Positions 8,837 to 17,383 of a DNA stretch of 64,000 bases are shown here, in pieces. The DNA lies in NCBI GenBank assembly GCA_000597885.1, contig CP004371.1, positions 5,336,001 through 5,400,000 on the forward strand, given 5' to 3'. Each line of letters opens with the position of its first letter. The first letter of the stretch is position 1. The notes below the pieces were generated by a model. The model had not been told where the DNA came from. It made no database searches and saw only the letters and a program-made list of their open reading frames with translations. Position numbers and translations under genes: made by a program. This DNA comes from Flammeovirgaceae bacterium 311 (GTDB lineage Bacteria > Bacteroidota > Bacteroidia > Cytophagales > Cyclobacteriaceae).

Positions 8837-9634
8837 ATGAAACACGTTCTACGTCCCTTGGTTTTTCTCTTGTTGCCCCTTATGTTTTCAGCCTGTGAGG
8901 GTGAAGATCCCGAACTTGATGATGAGGTAAATGAATGCCTGGAAATTAACCAGACCAGCAACACAGGCTATAGTTACGATAAAATTTACGATGGCCACAG
9001 GCTCATGGAGCAGCGTACGCTCTTTAACGGGGAACTTCTGAATTATCACATATTTGATTATGGCCCTGAGGATCATATCATAGAAAGCGAGCTTATCGAC
9101 CTAAGAAGTGGTGCTGATTATGCCCCCAGCCGGATAACTTATAATTCCAATGGCAAGTGGGTGGAAAACAGGGCGATTTACAGCACCGAAAACTGGGTTT
9201 CCGTGGCAGAATATGATAGTCAGAACCAAATAAAGGAGTACAGATTCATAACAGAGAAGGACGGCACGGAAACAGTTAATTATACAGTAACCTACGAGTG
9301 GGTGGGTGGCAATAACACTGTCAGAACCTTTACATCACCAACCCAGAGATCGGTTACACGTTATGAGTACGACCTGCAACGGGATAACCTGCGCAGGGAA
9401 GCATTGGAAAATATTTCATTTCTCACCAATGTAATTGCCCACAATAAGAATATGCGGAAGCGTACTGTGGCAGCTTCCACTGACCTGGCCAGCAACATTA
9501 CCACCGAGACCGTAACAGATTACGAGTATGAGTATAATGAAGCAGGCTACCCCACAAAAGTTACTGTTACAAACACCATGGGTACGGCTACACCTGCTGT
9601 TTCTGTTACTAATTTCAGTTATTCCTGCAATTGA
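8837..9634 (+). CDS. Hypothetical lipoprotein with YD-like strands
   Basis: 265 residues with a lipoprotein signal peptide (lipobox FSAC, Cys 20) followed by EGEDPELDDE, an acidic surface-export-like stretch. The mature part repeats short beta-hairpin units with Tyr-Asp, Tyr-Asn and Tyr-Glu (Y-N-S-N-G-K, Y-D-S-Q-N-Q-I-K-E-Y, Y-E-Y-N-E-A-G-Y-P-T-K-V), loosely like the YD repeats of RHS-type shells but too few to form one. I do not recognise a named family. A hairpin at 9661-9728 follows the stop and separates it from the convergent PAP2 gene. Confidence 0.75.
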   Translation: MKHVLRPLVFLLLPLMFSACEGEDPELDDEVNECLEINQTSNTGYSYDKIYDGHRLMEQRTLFNGELLNYHIFDYGPEDHIIESELIDLRSGADYAPSRITYNSNGKWVENRAIYSTENWVSVAEYDSQNQIKEYRFITEKDGTETVNYTVTYEWVGGNNTVRTFTSPTQRSVTRYEYDLQRDNLRREALENISFLTNVIAHNKNMRKRTVAASTDLASNITTETVTDYEYEYNEAGYPTKVTVTNTMGTATPAVSVTNFSYSCN

Positions 9635-9660
9635 GTTCCCGCCTTAATATTTCACTATAA

Positions 9661-9728
9661 CAAAGCAGCCCCTGTTTTCCTGAGCTTCTTTGTTTTCTGA
9701 CTATTCAGAAGTAAACAGAGCTGCTTTG
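9661..9728. terminator. Hairpin between convergent genes, likely bidirectional terminator
   Basis: CAAAGCAGC at 9661-9669 pairs with GCTGCTTTG at 9720-9728, and CTGTTT at 9672-9677 with AAACAG at 9713-9718. TTTG-rich sequence follows. It lies between the stop at 9634 (+) and the stop at 9757 (-). Confidence 0.55.
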
Positions 9729-9756
9729 TTTGCTGCAGACATGCATGACCGCAAAG

Positions 9757-10656
9757 CTAAAATGTTAATGTGGCACTAAATCCTGTATATTGAGGATACA
9801 TCGAAGGCAGGATCAGCAATGTTTTCTTTCGGGCTTTTAGTTGGTTGTTGGTTAGCGTATACAGATAGTTTACCCCTATGGTGCTCATGTATCCTACAAC
9901 CGCACCTGCCAGTACATCTGTGGCCCAGTGGGCGTTATGCTGAATTCTCGATAAGCCTACCAGTGTGGCAAGGCCATACGCAATGGGAGGAATGTATTTA
10001 TAATCACGATACACAAGGGCAAAAGAGCTTGCTACAGCAAAGGCGGTAGAGGTGTGATAGGATGGAAATGACCTGTTTCTGGTTGCTTGTAAGGGACCGT
10101 CAAACAGATCATTCTCGTCAGTTGCACTGGGCCTGTGCCGCTGAAAGGCTCTTTTTAAGGTGTGTGTTGCTACAGCATTCGTTAAAATGCTGCCGGTTGC
10201 CAGTAAACCTGCTTTCATGAGCTTGTTATCCTGGGCAGCTATTCCGCCAATAAAGACTAAACCGGCAAATGGTGCCAGGTATTTCTGCCGGCCCAGGGGT
10301 TCAAATATGTTTGCGGCATTAGTAGCAACAGATGAATTGTACCTTATACCTGCTTCCCGCATGGGCTCATCTACATGCTCATAGGCCACAGCCCACAGGC
10401 TGATACCTGCCACAGCAATAGCCGATGTTTTAATGAACTGTGGTGAAACGGGCAGGCTTAGCTGCAGTTTTAGTTCCGGCACTTTGGGCAGGCCAACTAT
10501 ACAGTAATACAGCGATGAATCCGGAAATCCAATGGATATAGGCGCCTGGGCAGACACAAACAGCGGTAACAGGAATAATGGAAGGGATACCATACGCCGT
10601 TTCAGGCCCCTGGTAGTTAGCAGGAAAAGGGCTGACTTAGCATCATTAGCGTTCAT
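9757..10656 (-). CDS. PAP2-family phosphatase, membrane or periplasmic
   Basis: 299 residues. All three PAP2 (phosphatidic acid phosphatase type 2) motifs are present: K-R-A-F-Q-R-H-R-P, then P-S-Y-H-T, then S-R-I-Q-H-N-A-H-W-A-T-D. Hydrophobic segments around them fit a membrane-embedded core. The N-terminus holds a secretion signal, best seen from the internal Met 22 (cleavage after V-S-A). The family removes phosphate from lipid phosphates, including undecaprenyl pyrophosphate. It is the last gene of a minus-strand set with a VTT/TVP38 membrane protein, a two-component pair and a PepSY/SdiA lipoprotein, so a role in envelope lipid turnover is plausible. The start could be 10656 or Met 22. 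Confidence 0.88.
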   Translation of the reverse strand: MNANDAKSALFLLTTRGLKRRMVSLPLFLLPLFVSAQAPISIGFPDSSLYYCIVGLPKVPELKLQLSLPVSPQFIKTSAIAVAGISLWAVAYEHVDEPMREAGIRYNSSVATNAANIFEPLGRQKYLAPFAGLVFIGGIAAQDNKLMKAGLLATGSILTNAVATHTLKRAFQRHRPSATDENDLFDGPLQATRNRSFPSYHTSTAFAVASSFALVYRDYKYIPPIAYGLATLVGLSRIQHNAHWATDVLAGAVVGYMSTIGVNYLYTLTNNQLKARKKTLLILPSMYPQYTGFSATLTF

Positions 10657-10674
10657 TTCTTAATCAGGAATCAG

Positions 10675-11952
10675 TTAAAAGCCGTTTGTGAACTGTAGAA
10701 TTACGCCATTTCCCTTCTTACTGCCTTCGCTGGAGATATAGAGATCCCCGCTATTGCTGAAAGTGAATCCCTCCGGCTGGCGAAGCTGATCTTTATCCAG
10801 CGATATTAGTTTCTGTATCTGACCCTGCTGGTCAATTGATAACAGCAGGAAATTTTCTGCATCCAGCAGGTACAGTTCTCCGGTTGCTTCATGGATCTCA
10901 AGTGATGAAGGCTGTAAAGCATCATATTTGCTTTTCTGCTTTTTACCTCCGGATTTTAGCTTTTCCTGCGCAAGTGGTATGGTGATCACTGGCTTTTGCT
11001 GCATTTTTTTATCGGCCAGTGAAAATGCATAGATGCCTTTGTTGTCGCCAAGCCTTTCATCGTAACCTTTGGGGGCAATCAGCAGCCGGTTATTTGCTTT
11101 ATCATAAGCCAGGCCTTCGGTATCCTGTGTTTTGGCCAGCACTGTTTTATACAATGAGGTTTTGGGCTGGCCATCCAGGAGAGGAGTAACCTCATAAAGT
11201 GCGCCATCGCTGCGCAGCACAAAGGCTGAATTTTCCACTACGGCAATGCCTTCATAATCACCACCTTCAGCAAATTCTATTTTACGCGTAACGGCTTTTT
11301 TATTCAGGTCGTACAGGTAAATAATCCCCTCCTCGTCCTGAACACATGCCAATATGTTATTTTCCAGCAGGGCAATGCCAGATACCTCACGCAGTTCAGC
11401 GGGCAGCTCCCATTTTGCTTCAGGCACCGGGAGGGAAGAAGGGCTTTGAGGAGCGTTTGTGTGGGTAGTAGGAGCAGCAGTCGCCGGAGCAAAGGAAGCC
11501 GCTTCAGTGATAAGGGACTGTTGTTCCTGCAGCAGACCTTTTTCATTGAACAGGAGCACTAGCTCATCATTCTCATTTTCGAGCTCTACTTTAAAGAATG
11601 TTTTTTGATTTTGCAGTACCCGGTGTACTTCATCTATGTTTTGGTTTGCATATTTCTCCTGCAGATATTCCAGTGCAGCAGCAGGTAAATATTGATCCTG
11701 AATTTCTTCACTGTATTTAATAAGGGTTCCATCAGCACTGAATACAGCGCTTCGTTCCCTTGTACTTATTTCAAAATCAACTTCATAAAAGCCCTGCACC
11801 ACATCCCACTCTACCCGCTCTGCTGTTGGATGCATATTTATAAAGCTTTTCTCTACAGCTTCCGGTACGTTTGTTTTGTACCAGTTACCGTCACACCCAC
11901 TCATACCGGCAATTCCTGCCAGCGTTAAGCTTAAAATCACCAGCTTCTTCAT
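10675..11952 (-). CDS. PepSY-like plus SdiA-regulated beta-propeller lipoprotein
   Basis: 425 residues with a lipobox (GMSGC, Cys 20). Residues about 28-145 are a PepSY-like (BLIP-like) repeat pair: A-E-R-V-E-W-D followed by F-Y-E-V-D-F, and a second unit with F-F-K-V-E-L. A Pro/Ala/Thr-rich linker leads to a C-terminal SdiA-regulated domain (about 178-425), a beta-propeller recognisable by repeated L-R-E-V-S-G-I-A, D-Y-E-G-I-A, D-T-E-G-L-A-Y-D and Q-P-E-G-F-T-F. The gene lies between the histidine kinase and the PAP2 gene (18 bp from the latter). Periplasmic PepSY-like proteins often occur next to two-component systems; an accessory sensing role is inference. Confidence 0.82.
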   Translation of the reverse strand: MKKLVILSLTLAGIAGMSGCDGNWYKTNVPEAVEKSFINMHPTAERVEWDVVQGFYEVDFEISTRERSAVFSADGTLIKYSEEIQDQYLPAAALEYLQEKYANQNIDEVHRVLQNQKTFFKVELENENDELVLLFNEKGLLQEQQSLITEAASFAPATAAPTTHTNAPQSPSSLPVPEAKWELPAELREVSGIALLENNILACVQDEEGIIYLYDLNKKAVTRKIEFAEGGDYEGIAVVENSAFVLRSDGALYEVTPLLDGQPKTSLYKTVLAKTQDTEGLAYDKANNRLLIAPKGYDERLGDNKGIYAFSLADKKMQQKPVITIPLAQEKLKSGGKKQKSKYDALQPSSLEIHEATGELYLLDAENFLLLSIDQQGQIQKLISLDKDQLRQPEGFTFSNSGDLYISSEGSKKGNGVILQFTNGF

Positions 11953-12019
11953 CTTCAGACTATTAAATTACTTAGCAAGAATACTCCCTGAATCTGAAGG
12001 AAATCTGGAGATTTAGGTG

Positions 12020-13294
12020 TTAGGGGTCAAAAACTGAAAAATGAATACAAAGAATATGTTCTCCTGCTGCATATTGATAGCTTGGCTTCAGGTTATACAG
12101 GTCGCATATTTTCTTAACCAGGGCAAGGCCTATGCCCAGGGACTCGGGAGTTCCGCCGCCGCTTTTGAAGCGTGTAAAGTACTGCTCTGTTGAGGCTGCT
12201 TTTTCTTCTCCTGTATTTTTAATGCAGAGTTTTTCCCCGCTAAGCGATACGGCAATGCTCCCTCCGGGGTAGTTGTGCCGTACGGCATTTACCAGCAGGT
12301 TGGAAACCAGTATTTCTGCCAGGCCCCGGTTAATATTAATGTGAACGGGCGCCAGTGTTGCCGGTAACAAATTGATTTCTTTCATACTGATCATCTCCTG
12401 CAACTGATCCAGCTGTTCTGCAACCAGTTTGTGGAAAGGCAGGTCTTCCTGCTCTCTAAATTCCTGGTTTTCAATGCGTGTTAGTAAAATAAGCGTTTTG
12501 TTCAGGCGGCCCAGCCGGTTGATGGGTGCCCATATTTCTTCCAGCATTTGGGCCTGTTGCTGGTTCAGGGTATCAGATTGCATGAACAGCTCCAGCTTAT
12601 TGTTTACAATGGCAAGGGGTGTTTGTATTTCGTGTGATGCATTTTCAGTGAATTCTTTCAGGTTCAGGTAATCCCGGTACATTTTGTCTGTCATGGCCAG
12701 CAGTACCTCGTTAAGCTCCTGAAATTCCTTCGTACTGGTGTGTTTAAGCTGCAGTGGCGTGTATTTCGACAGGCTGTAGCGCTTAATTTTGTTTAATGTG
12801 TCGTAAAAGTGGCGCCAGATAAATTTATTTATATAATAGTTGATCAAGACCAGGCCTATCAGCAGCAGTAAAAAAATCCAGCCCATGGCCAGCATGGTGC
12901 TTTCGAAAAGGTCCTCGAAATCGGTCAGTGACTTTAATATAGTATATTCATAAGGCTTGCCATTCTGGTAGGTGGTAAAGCTTAGGCGTCTGAAATAAAC
13001 AAATTCTTAGTCGTAGCTGCTGTATATAAGCGTGTCGGCCAGTTCTTCGATCATGGGCTGTACACGTGCTGCTTCCTTTACAATAATCGCTTCAGAAATA
13101 CCAGAAGTAACATTTGGCAGGCGGTTGTGCTGGCGGATAAAGGTGATAATATTTTCTTTATCCGTAAACAGCTGGTCATCTACCTCATCGTAAATCTCCT
13201 GCTGCATGATCAAGTAAAAGCTGATGCCCCCTACCAGGAACACCACGATGGCTACCAGTAAATAATAAATGCTTGTTTTGGTTAAGACCCGCAT
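12020..13294 (-). pseudogene. Sensor histidine kinase interrupted by an in-frame TAA
   Basis: Read through, this is a normal kinase of about 423 residues. Residues 1-95 (13294-13010) give a membrane helix and the start of a periplasmic domain. A single TAA at 13007-13009 follows. The same frame then continues open for 37 codons with periplasmic-domain character (F-V-Y-F-R-R-L-S-F, then P-Y-E-Y-T-I-L-K-S-L) into a second membrane helix, an H-box (N-A-S-H-E-I-Q-T-P), an N-box (N-L-L-V-N-A-V-R-H-N) and a G-box (G-I-G-L-A-L-V). No frameshift is needed. The downstream ORF could restart at Met 12895 and yield a one-helix kinase. The start ATG overlaps the regulator's TGA by one base. It may be a true nonsense mutation or a base error. 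Confidence 0.85.
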
Positions 13295-13968
13295 CAGCAG
13301 ATAAATTTATAACCCAGGCCATACACAGTCTGAATGTAGTCTTCGCCCCCGGCATCAAGTAATTTGCGGCGCAGGTTTTTAATGTGCGTATATACAAAAT
13401 CGAGTGAGTCCAGAAACTCTGTATGATCTCCCCAGAGATGTTCGGCAATAGAATCTTTGGTGAGCACCCTGTTTTTGTTGGAAATAAAGTATAGCAGCAG
13501 GTCGTACTCCTTTTTTGTGAGGGTAAGCTTTTTGTCTCCCACAGTTACTTCTGCAGCGTCGGGATAAACCTTCAGGGAATTTACTTCGATTATTTTCATT
13601 CCCTGGAAGCTCCGCCGCCTGATGACCGATTTTAAGCGTGCATTCAGCTCCGAAAGATGAAAAGGTTTAGTCAGGTAATCATCTGCACCAATATTAAGCC
13701 CGCTTACTTTATCGTCTAATGCATCCCTGGCCGATATGATAATGATTCCTGTATCAGGACTATTGTCTTTTAAGATACGCACCAGGTCAAGACCATTTCC
13801 CCCGGGTAAATTAAGATCGGCCAGCACGCAGGCATATTCATAGAGGGCTATCTTCATTTTGGCTTCGTTGTAATCTTCGGCATATTCACACAAATAGCCT
13901 CCATCCTGTAAATAAGCTACTATGGATTCGCGCAGGGCCTGTTCGTCTTCAATTAATAAGATTTTCAT
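13294..13968 (-). CDS. OmpR/PhoB-family response regulator
   Basis: 224 residues. The receiver domain (1-120) has the acidic pair D-E at 8-9, the phosphoacceptor Asp 51 in L-A-D-L-N-L-P-G, the conserved Ser in S-A-R-D and the Lys in L-T-K-P-F. A winged-helix output domain follows (about 128-222), with K-K-E-Y-D-L-L-L-Y-F and the ending V-Y-G-L-G-Y-K-F. It pairs with the histidine kinase that starts on its stop codon. Because that kinase carries a stop codon, the regulator may now lack its normal partner. The likely targets are the flanking envelope genes of the same operon (inference). Confidence 0.92.
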   Translation of the reverse strand: MKILLIEDEQALRESIVAYLQDGGYLCEYAEDYNEAKMKIALYEYACVLADLNLPGGNGLDLVRILKDNSPDTGIIIISARDALDDKVSGLNIGADDYLTKPFHLSELNARLKSVIRRRSFQGMKIIEVNSLKVYPDAAEVTVGDKKLTLTKKEYDLLLYFISNKNRVLTKDSIAEHLWGDHTEFLDSLDFVYTHIKNLRRKLLDAGGEDYIQTVYGLGYKFIC

Positions 13969-13996
13969 GTTCCATCAGTGACTGCTGAGCACTTGA

Positions 13997-14752
13997 TCAG
14001 GTGCTGCTTTTTTTAAAATACTTGCTATAGAGAATGTAAGCAATCAGGGCGGCTATGCTAATGGCTGATAACCAGATCAATCCGTTTTTTAGCCGCTCAT
14101 TATTTTCTCCCAGCCAGGCCAGCAATACTGTTAAAGGAATAATGCCAGCCAGTGTTGCCCCTATAAATTTAAGGTAACCCATTCTTGCAAGCCCGGCAAC
14201 AAAACTAACGGCATCGTTAGAGAGAAAAGGAGAGAGGCGGGCAATAATTATAGTCCAGACTCCATACTGCTCCATAAAACCATAGACCTTCTTTTCTGCT
14301 TTTTTTCCGATCAGCCTGATAACACCGGCTTCACCAAGACTTCTGCCAATGATGTAGCCAATGCTGGAGGCAACCAAAACAGCTGTAATGGCTAACAGCG
14401 AGCCCCAGAGAGGGCCATACGCAATAATAGCCACCAGCATTAAAGCCACCACATTAATTACCAGCAAAAACATTTGCGCAACCATTGCCAGGATTACAAA
14501 AACTGGCCCCCAAAAACCAAACTGGCCCACCCATTCTGAAATCTGCTCTTCATTGCCACTGGTTAACACCTGCCAACCCTCATCAATAGTATTTTGAAAC
14601 GCAGGAAATATAAAGTAGGAGGCAATAAGCCCTCCAATCAGGATAATGGTAAACAGGAGTGGCCACTTGCTTTGTTTTGTGTCCTGGTTATGTGCTTCCC
14701 GTGTATTGGTTTTTTCGGCTTGGCTGCGCCTGGTTTTTTGTGTATCAGTCAT
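13997..14752 (-). CDS. TVP38/TMEM64 (VTT domain) membrane protein
   Basis: 251 residues. A charged N-terminal tail of about 28 residues is followed by a membrane helix (30-50), a soluble stretch, and the VTT/SNARE-associated core (about 75-225) with F-G-F-W-G-P-V-F, the re-entrant G-x-x-x-G-x-x-x-G-x type segment S-S-I-G-Y-I-I-G-R-S-L-G, and R-L-S-P-F-L-S-N-D-A-V-S-F-V-A-G. This superfamily includes DedA flippases for undecaprenyl phosphate and eukaryotic TMEM41/VMP1 scramblases; the substrate here is unknown. It is the first gene of the operon that ends with a PAP2 phosphatase, which favours a lipid-carrier role. The start ATG at 14752 gives the whole domain. Confidence 0.85.
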   Translation of the reverse strand: MTDTQKTRRSQAEKTNTREAHNQDTKQSKWPLLFTIILIGGLIASYFIFPAFQNTIDEGWQVLTSGNEEQISEWVGQFGFWGPVFVILAMVAQMFLLVINVVALMLVAIIAYGPLWGSLLAITAVLVASSIGYIIGRSLGEAGVIRLIGKKAEKKVYGFMEQYGVWTIIIARLSPFLSNDAVSFVAGLARMGYLKFIGATLAGIIPLTVLLAWLGENNERLKNGLIWLSAISIAALIAYILYSKYFKKSST

Positions 14753-15117
14753 AATGGCTAACCATCAGTAAATATGAAAATGATTTGCAATTGGCCCTGG
14801 TTGAGGGAGCAGGGATACCTATTGAGTAAATAATGCGACAGGCAGAAAAAACACATCAGCCAACAGAAAAGATTTTTCCTGCTCAGTAAGCAGCCTGACT
14901 GGATTTATCAGCCATGTAAAATTAGTTTAGCCACTACCGCTCAACCTACGGCCAAAATCTGTTCTAAATCTGAAGTTAGCGCAGGCTTTCCGGAAACAGA
15001 GATTTTAAGGCACTGGCAACTGTGCCACAGCAACAGTACTTTTGATGTTCAAATCAATTATCTCCTTTTCAAAAAAATACCCGATATTACATGCCTTTGA
15101 ATTAATTAGCTATCAGC
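14753..15117. other. Divergent intergenic region
   Basis: These 365 bp separate the divergent VTT-protein (-) and DUF885 (+) genes and must hold both promoters. A TGCCTTTG sequence at 15092-15099, one base from the TAnnTTTG -7 box of Bacteroidota, lies 19 bp before the DUF885 start with TTTTC about 22 bp further up. No gene or strong hairpin was seen. Confidence 0.4.
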
Positions 15118-16974
15118 ATGCAAAAAACTAAACTACACCTACTACTGATACTGCTTTTGCTCGGTGGTGCCTGCTCCTCACCGCAAAGTGCGCAGACAGA
15201 AAGCACCACAACCGGCGCTCCGGGCTATAGTGCCGAACAAATAGCAGCAGAGTCTCAAAAAGCCAACGACTTCTTTGAGCGCACCTACAACGAAGCGCTG
15301 GATCGCAGCCCCATGCAGCAAACCCAGTTAGGAATCAAGAAAGACCAGGACAAGTGGAATGATATTTCGGATGCCTTTGCCATTCGGGAGCATGAAATAC
15401 TGCAGGCAAACCTTCAGTACCTGCGCGATTCCATAAACGAAGCGGCACTGGATGCATCTACCAGGCTAAGTTATAAGATATGGGAAGAACAGGCTACCAA
15501 GAACATTAATGCCTTCCAGTACAGGCATTACAGTTACCCGGTAAACCAGATGTTTGGCTGGCAATCCATCATTCCGGCTTTTCTCATCAACTTTCACCAG
15601 ATCACCAACGAGGCCGATGCACGGGCTTACATTGCCCGCCTGTCTAAATTAAATGGGCTGATGGATGAGGTAATCGAAAATGTGAAACAGAATGAAGAGC
15701 ATGGAGCTGTTCTTCCTAAATTCCTGTTCCCCCTGGTACTGAGCGACAGCCGTAATGTGATCAGTGGTGCACCTTTCGATAACTCCAATACCCCAAGTCC
15801 GCTGCTGGAAGATTTTCAGAAAAAGGTAAATGCAGTGCAGGAGCTGAACGACAGCCAGAAAAAAGCACTGGTACAGGAAGCTACCCAGGCGCTGAACAAT
15901 TCCGTAAGGCCCGCTTATGAAAAACTTATCTCCTTCCTGACTGAGCAGGAAAAAAGGGCCCCCATGGAAGAGGGTGTTTGGCGCTTTGAGCAAGGCGCCG
16001 ACTATTTCAACACAGCCCTGAAAGCCACCACCACCACCAACCTGACTGCCGACGAAATTCATGAAATTGGTCTTCGTGAGGTAGCCCGGATTGAGGGCGA
16101 AATGAAACAGATCATGCAGCAGGTAGGCTTCACGGGCACCCTGCAGGAGTTCTTTACCTATACCAAGGAAGATCCCCGCTTTTATTATCCCGATACTCAG
16201 GAGGGTCGCCAGCAGTACCTGGATTCTGCCACTGTTATCATCAACAACATGCGTGATCAGCTGGATGAATTATTCCTTACCAAGCCGAAAGCTGATATGA
16301 TCGTAAAGGCAGTAGAGCCTTTTCGCGAGAAATCGGCCGGTAAAGCCTTTTATTCTTCCCCGGCTCCCGATGGTTCAAGACCCGGCATTTACTATGCTAA
16401 CCTTTACAACATCAAAGCCATGCCCAAATGGGAAATGGAAGCACTGGCCTATCATGAGGGAATTCCCGGACATCACATGCAGCTGGCCATTGCCCAGGAG
16501 CTGGAGGGCATTCCCAAGTTCAGGCGTTTTGGTGGCTTTACTGCTTATTCCGAAGGCTGGGGGCTTTATTGCGAGTTATTACCCAAGGAAATTGGTGCAT
16601 ACCAGGATCCATACTCCGATTTTGGCCGTCTGAACATGGAGATGTGGCGTGCCTGCCGGCTGGTGGTTGATACAGGGATTCACAGTAAAAAGTGGAGCCG
16701 ACAGCAGGGACTCGATTACTACCGTGCCCATGCCTCGGCACCGGAATCTGAAATTGCCAGCATGGTAGACCGCCACATCGTGATGCCTTCGCAGGCAACC
16801 GCCTATAAAATTGGCATGATGAAAATACTGGAATTGCGCGAATCGGCTAAACAGGAGCTTGGCAGCCGCTTCGATATCCGGGAGTTTCATGATGTAGTGC
16901 TCACCAATGGTGCTGTGCCCTTAAGTCTGCTGGAGGAAATGGTAGATCAGTGGGTGGCCCGGAAAAAGAGCTGA
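15118..16974 (+). CDS. DUF885 family peptidase-like lipoprotein
   Basis: 618 residues. A short signal peptide ends at a lipobox (GGAC, Cys 19) followed by Ser-Ser. The body matches DUF885, a family with an M3-like helical fold: the zinc-binding motif H-E-G-I-P-G-H-H lies at about 446-453, preceded by the G-I-Y-Y-A-N-L-Y segment, and the third-ligand region Y-S-E-G-W-G-L-Y is at about 473-480. The C-terminal A-Y-K-I-G-M-M-K-I-L-E-L-R element is also typical. It should be a zinc metallopeptidase-like protein on the envelope; no substrate is known. It appears complete and monocistronic. Confidence 0.9.
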   Translation: MQKTKLHLLLILLLLGGACSSPQSAQTESTTTGAPGYSAEQIAAESQKANDFFERTYNEALDRSPMQQTQLGIKKDQDKWNDISDAFAIREHEILQANLQYLRDSINEAALDASTRLSYKIWEEQATKNINAFQYRHYSYPVNQMFGWQSIIPAFLINFHQITNEADARAYIARLSKLNGLMDEVIENVKQNEEHGAVLPKFLFPLVLSDSRNVISGAPFDNSNTPSPLLEDFQKKVNAVQELNDSQKKALVQEATQALNNSVRPAYEKLISFLTEQEKRAPMEEGVWRFEQGADYFNTALKATTTTNLTADEIHEIGLREVARIEGEMKQIMQQVGFTGTLQEFFTYTKEDPRFYYPDTQEGRQQYLDSATVIINNMRDQLDELFLTKPKADMIVKAVEPFREKSAGKAFYSSPAPDGSRPGIYYANLYNIKAMPKWEMEALAYHEGIPGHHMQLAIAQELEGIPKFRRFGGFTAYSEGWGLYCELLPKEIGAYQDPYSDFGRLNMEMWRACRLVVDTGIHSKKWSRQQGLDYYRAHASAPESEIASMVDRHIVMPSQATAYKIGMMKILELRESAKQELGSRFDIREFHDVVLTNGAVPLSLLEEMVDQWVARKKS

Positions 16975-17149
16975 TCTGGCCCCTGCTAATCCGGATAGAG
17001 CCGCTGCTTAATGCTAATCACTATTGCAGCATCCATATTACACAATCATGCATTAGCCCGGACTTCAGGGACTGAACATAAAGTATACCTCCTGTTTTGG
17101 GGATGAAGAATTATTTTTTCACCTTAAGACAGGAGGTATTATTCTTATC
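16975..17149. other. Non-coding stretch with 11-bp inverted repeat
   Basis: No gene is seen. ATACCTCCTGT at 17085-17095 and ACAGGAGGTAT at 17129-17139 form a perfect 11-bp inverted repeat with a 33-bp spacer, immediately before the RND pump relic. It could mark an old insertion or deletion boundary or be chance. Confidence 0.4.
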
Positions 17150-17383
17150 AATGCGGTACCCGCTATTACAATTAACCAGGTACAGGTGCTTACAAGCTAT
17201 CCATCACTCTCTGCCCAAGAGGCAGAGCGTTCTATTCCCTACCCGGTACAAATTTCCATGGCCAATATTCCCGGACTGGTGGAGCTGCTTTCCATTTCCT
17301 GCTATGGCTTATCAATGGATATGGTAGTTCTCGAAGACGGTTTTCCCATGACCGAGGACCCGCATCTGGTTGTCAGGCATTAG
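17150..17383 (+). pseudogene. Relic of a CzcA/CusA-type RND heavy-metal efflux pump
   Basis: In this frame the translation reads N-A-V-P-A-I-T-I-N-Q-V-Q-V-L-T, then P-S-L-S-A-Q-E-A-E-R, then Y-P-V-Q-I-S-M-A-N-I-P-G-L-V-E-L-L-S-I-S, then Y-G-L-S and V-V-L-E-D-G. This is the well-known order of residues about 35-105 of CzcA/CusA proteins (D-A-V-P-D-I-T-N-N-Q-V-Q, A-M-A-N-I-P-G, S-R-F-G-L-S, V-V-F-E-D). Those pumps have over 1,000 residues. Here there is no proper start, no first membrane helix and a TAG at 17381-17383, overlapping the 3' end of the convergent ctaA gene by 11 bp. It is a decayed remnant of about 78 codons. Confidence 0.7.

Noticed and set aside
17097-17327. 76-codon frame over the RND relic in another phase
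   Set aside because: The translation is shadow-like (many Trp, Pro and Cys in odd places); the neighbouring frame carries the clear RND pattern.
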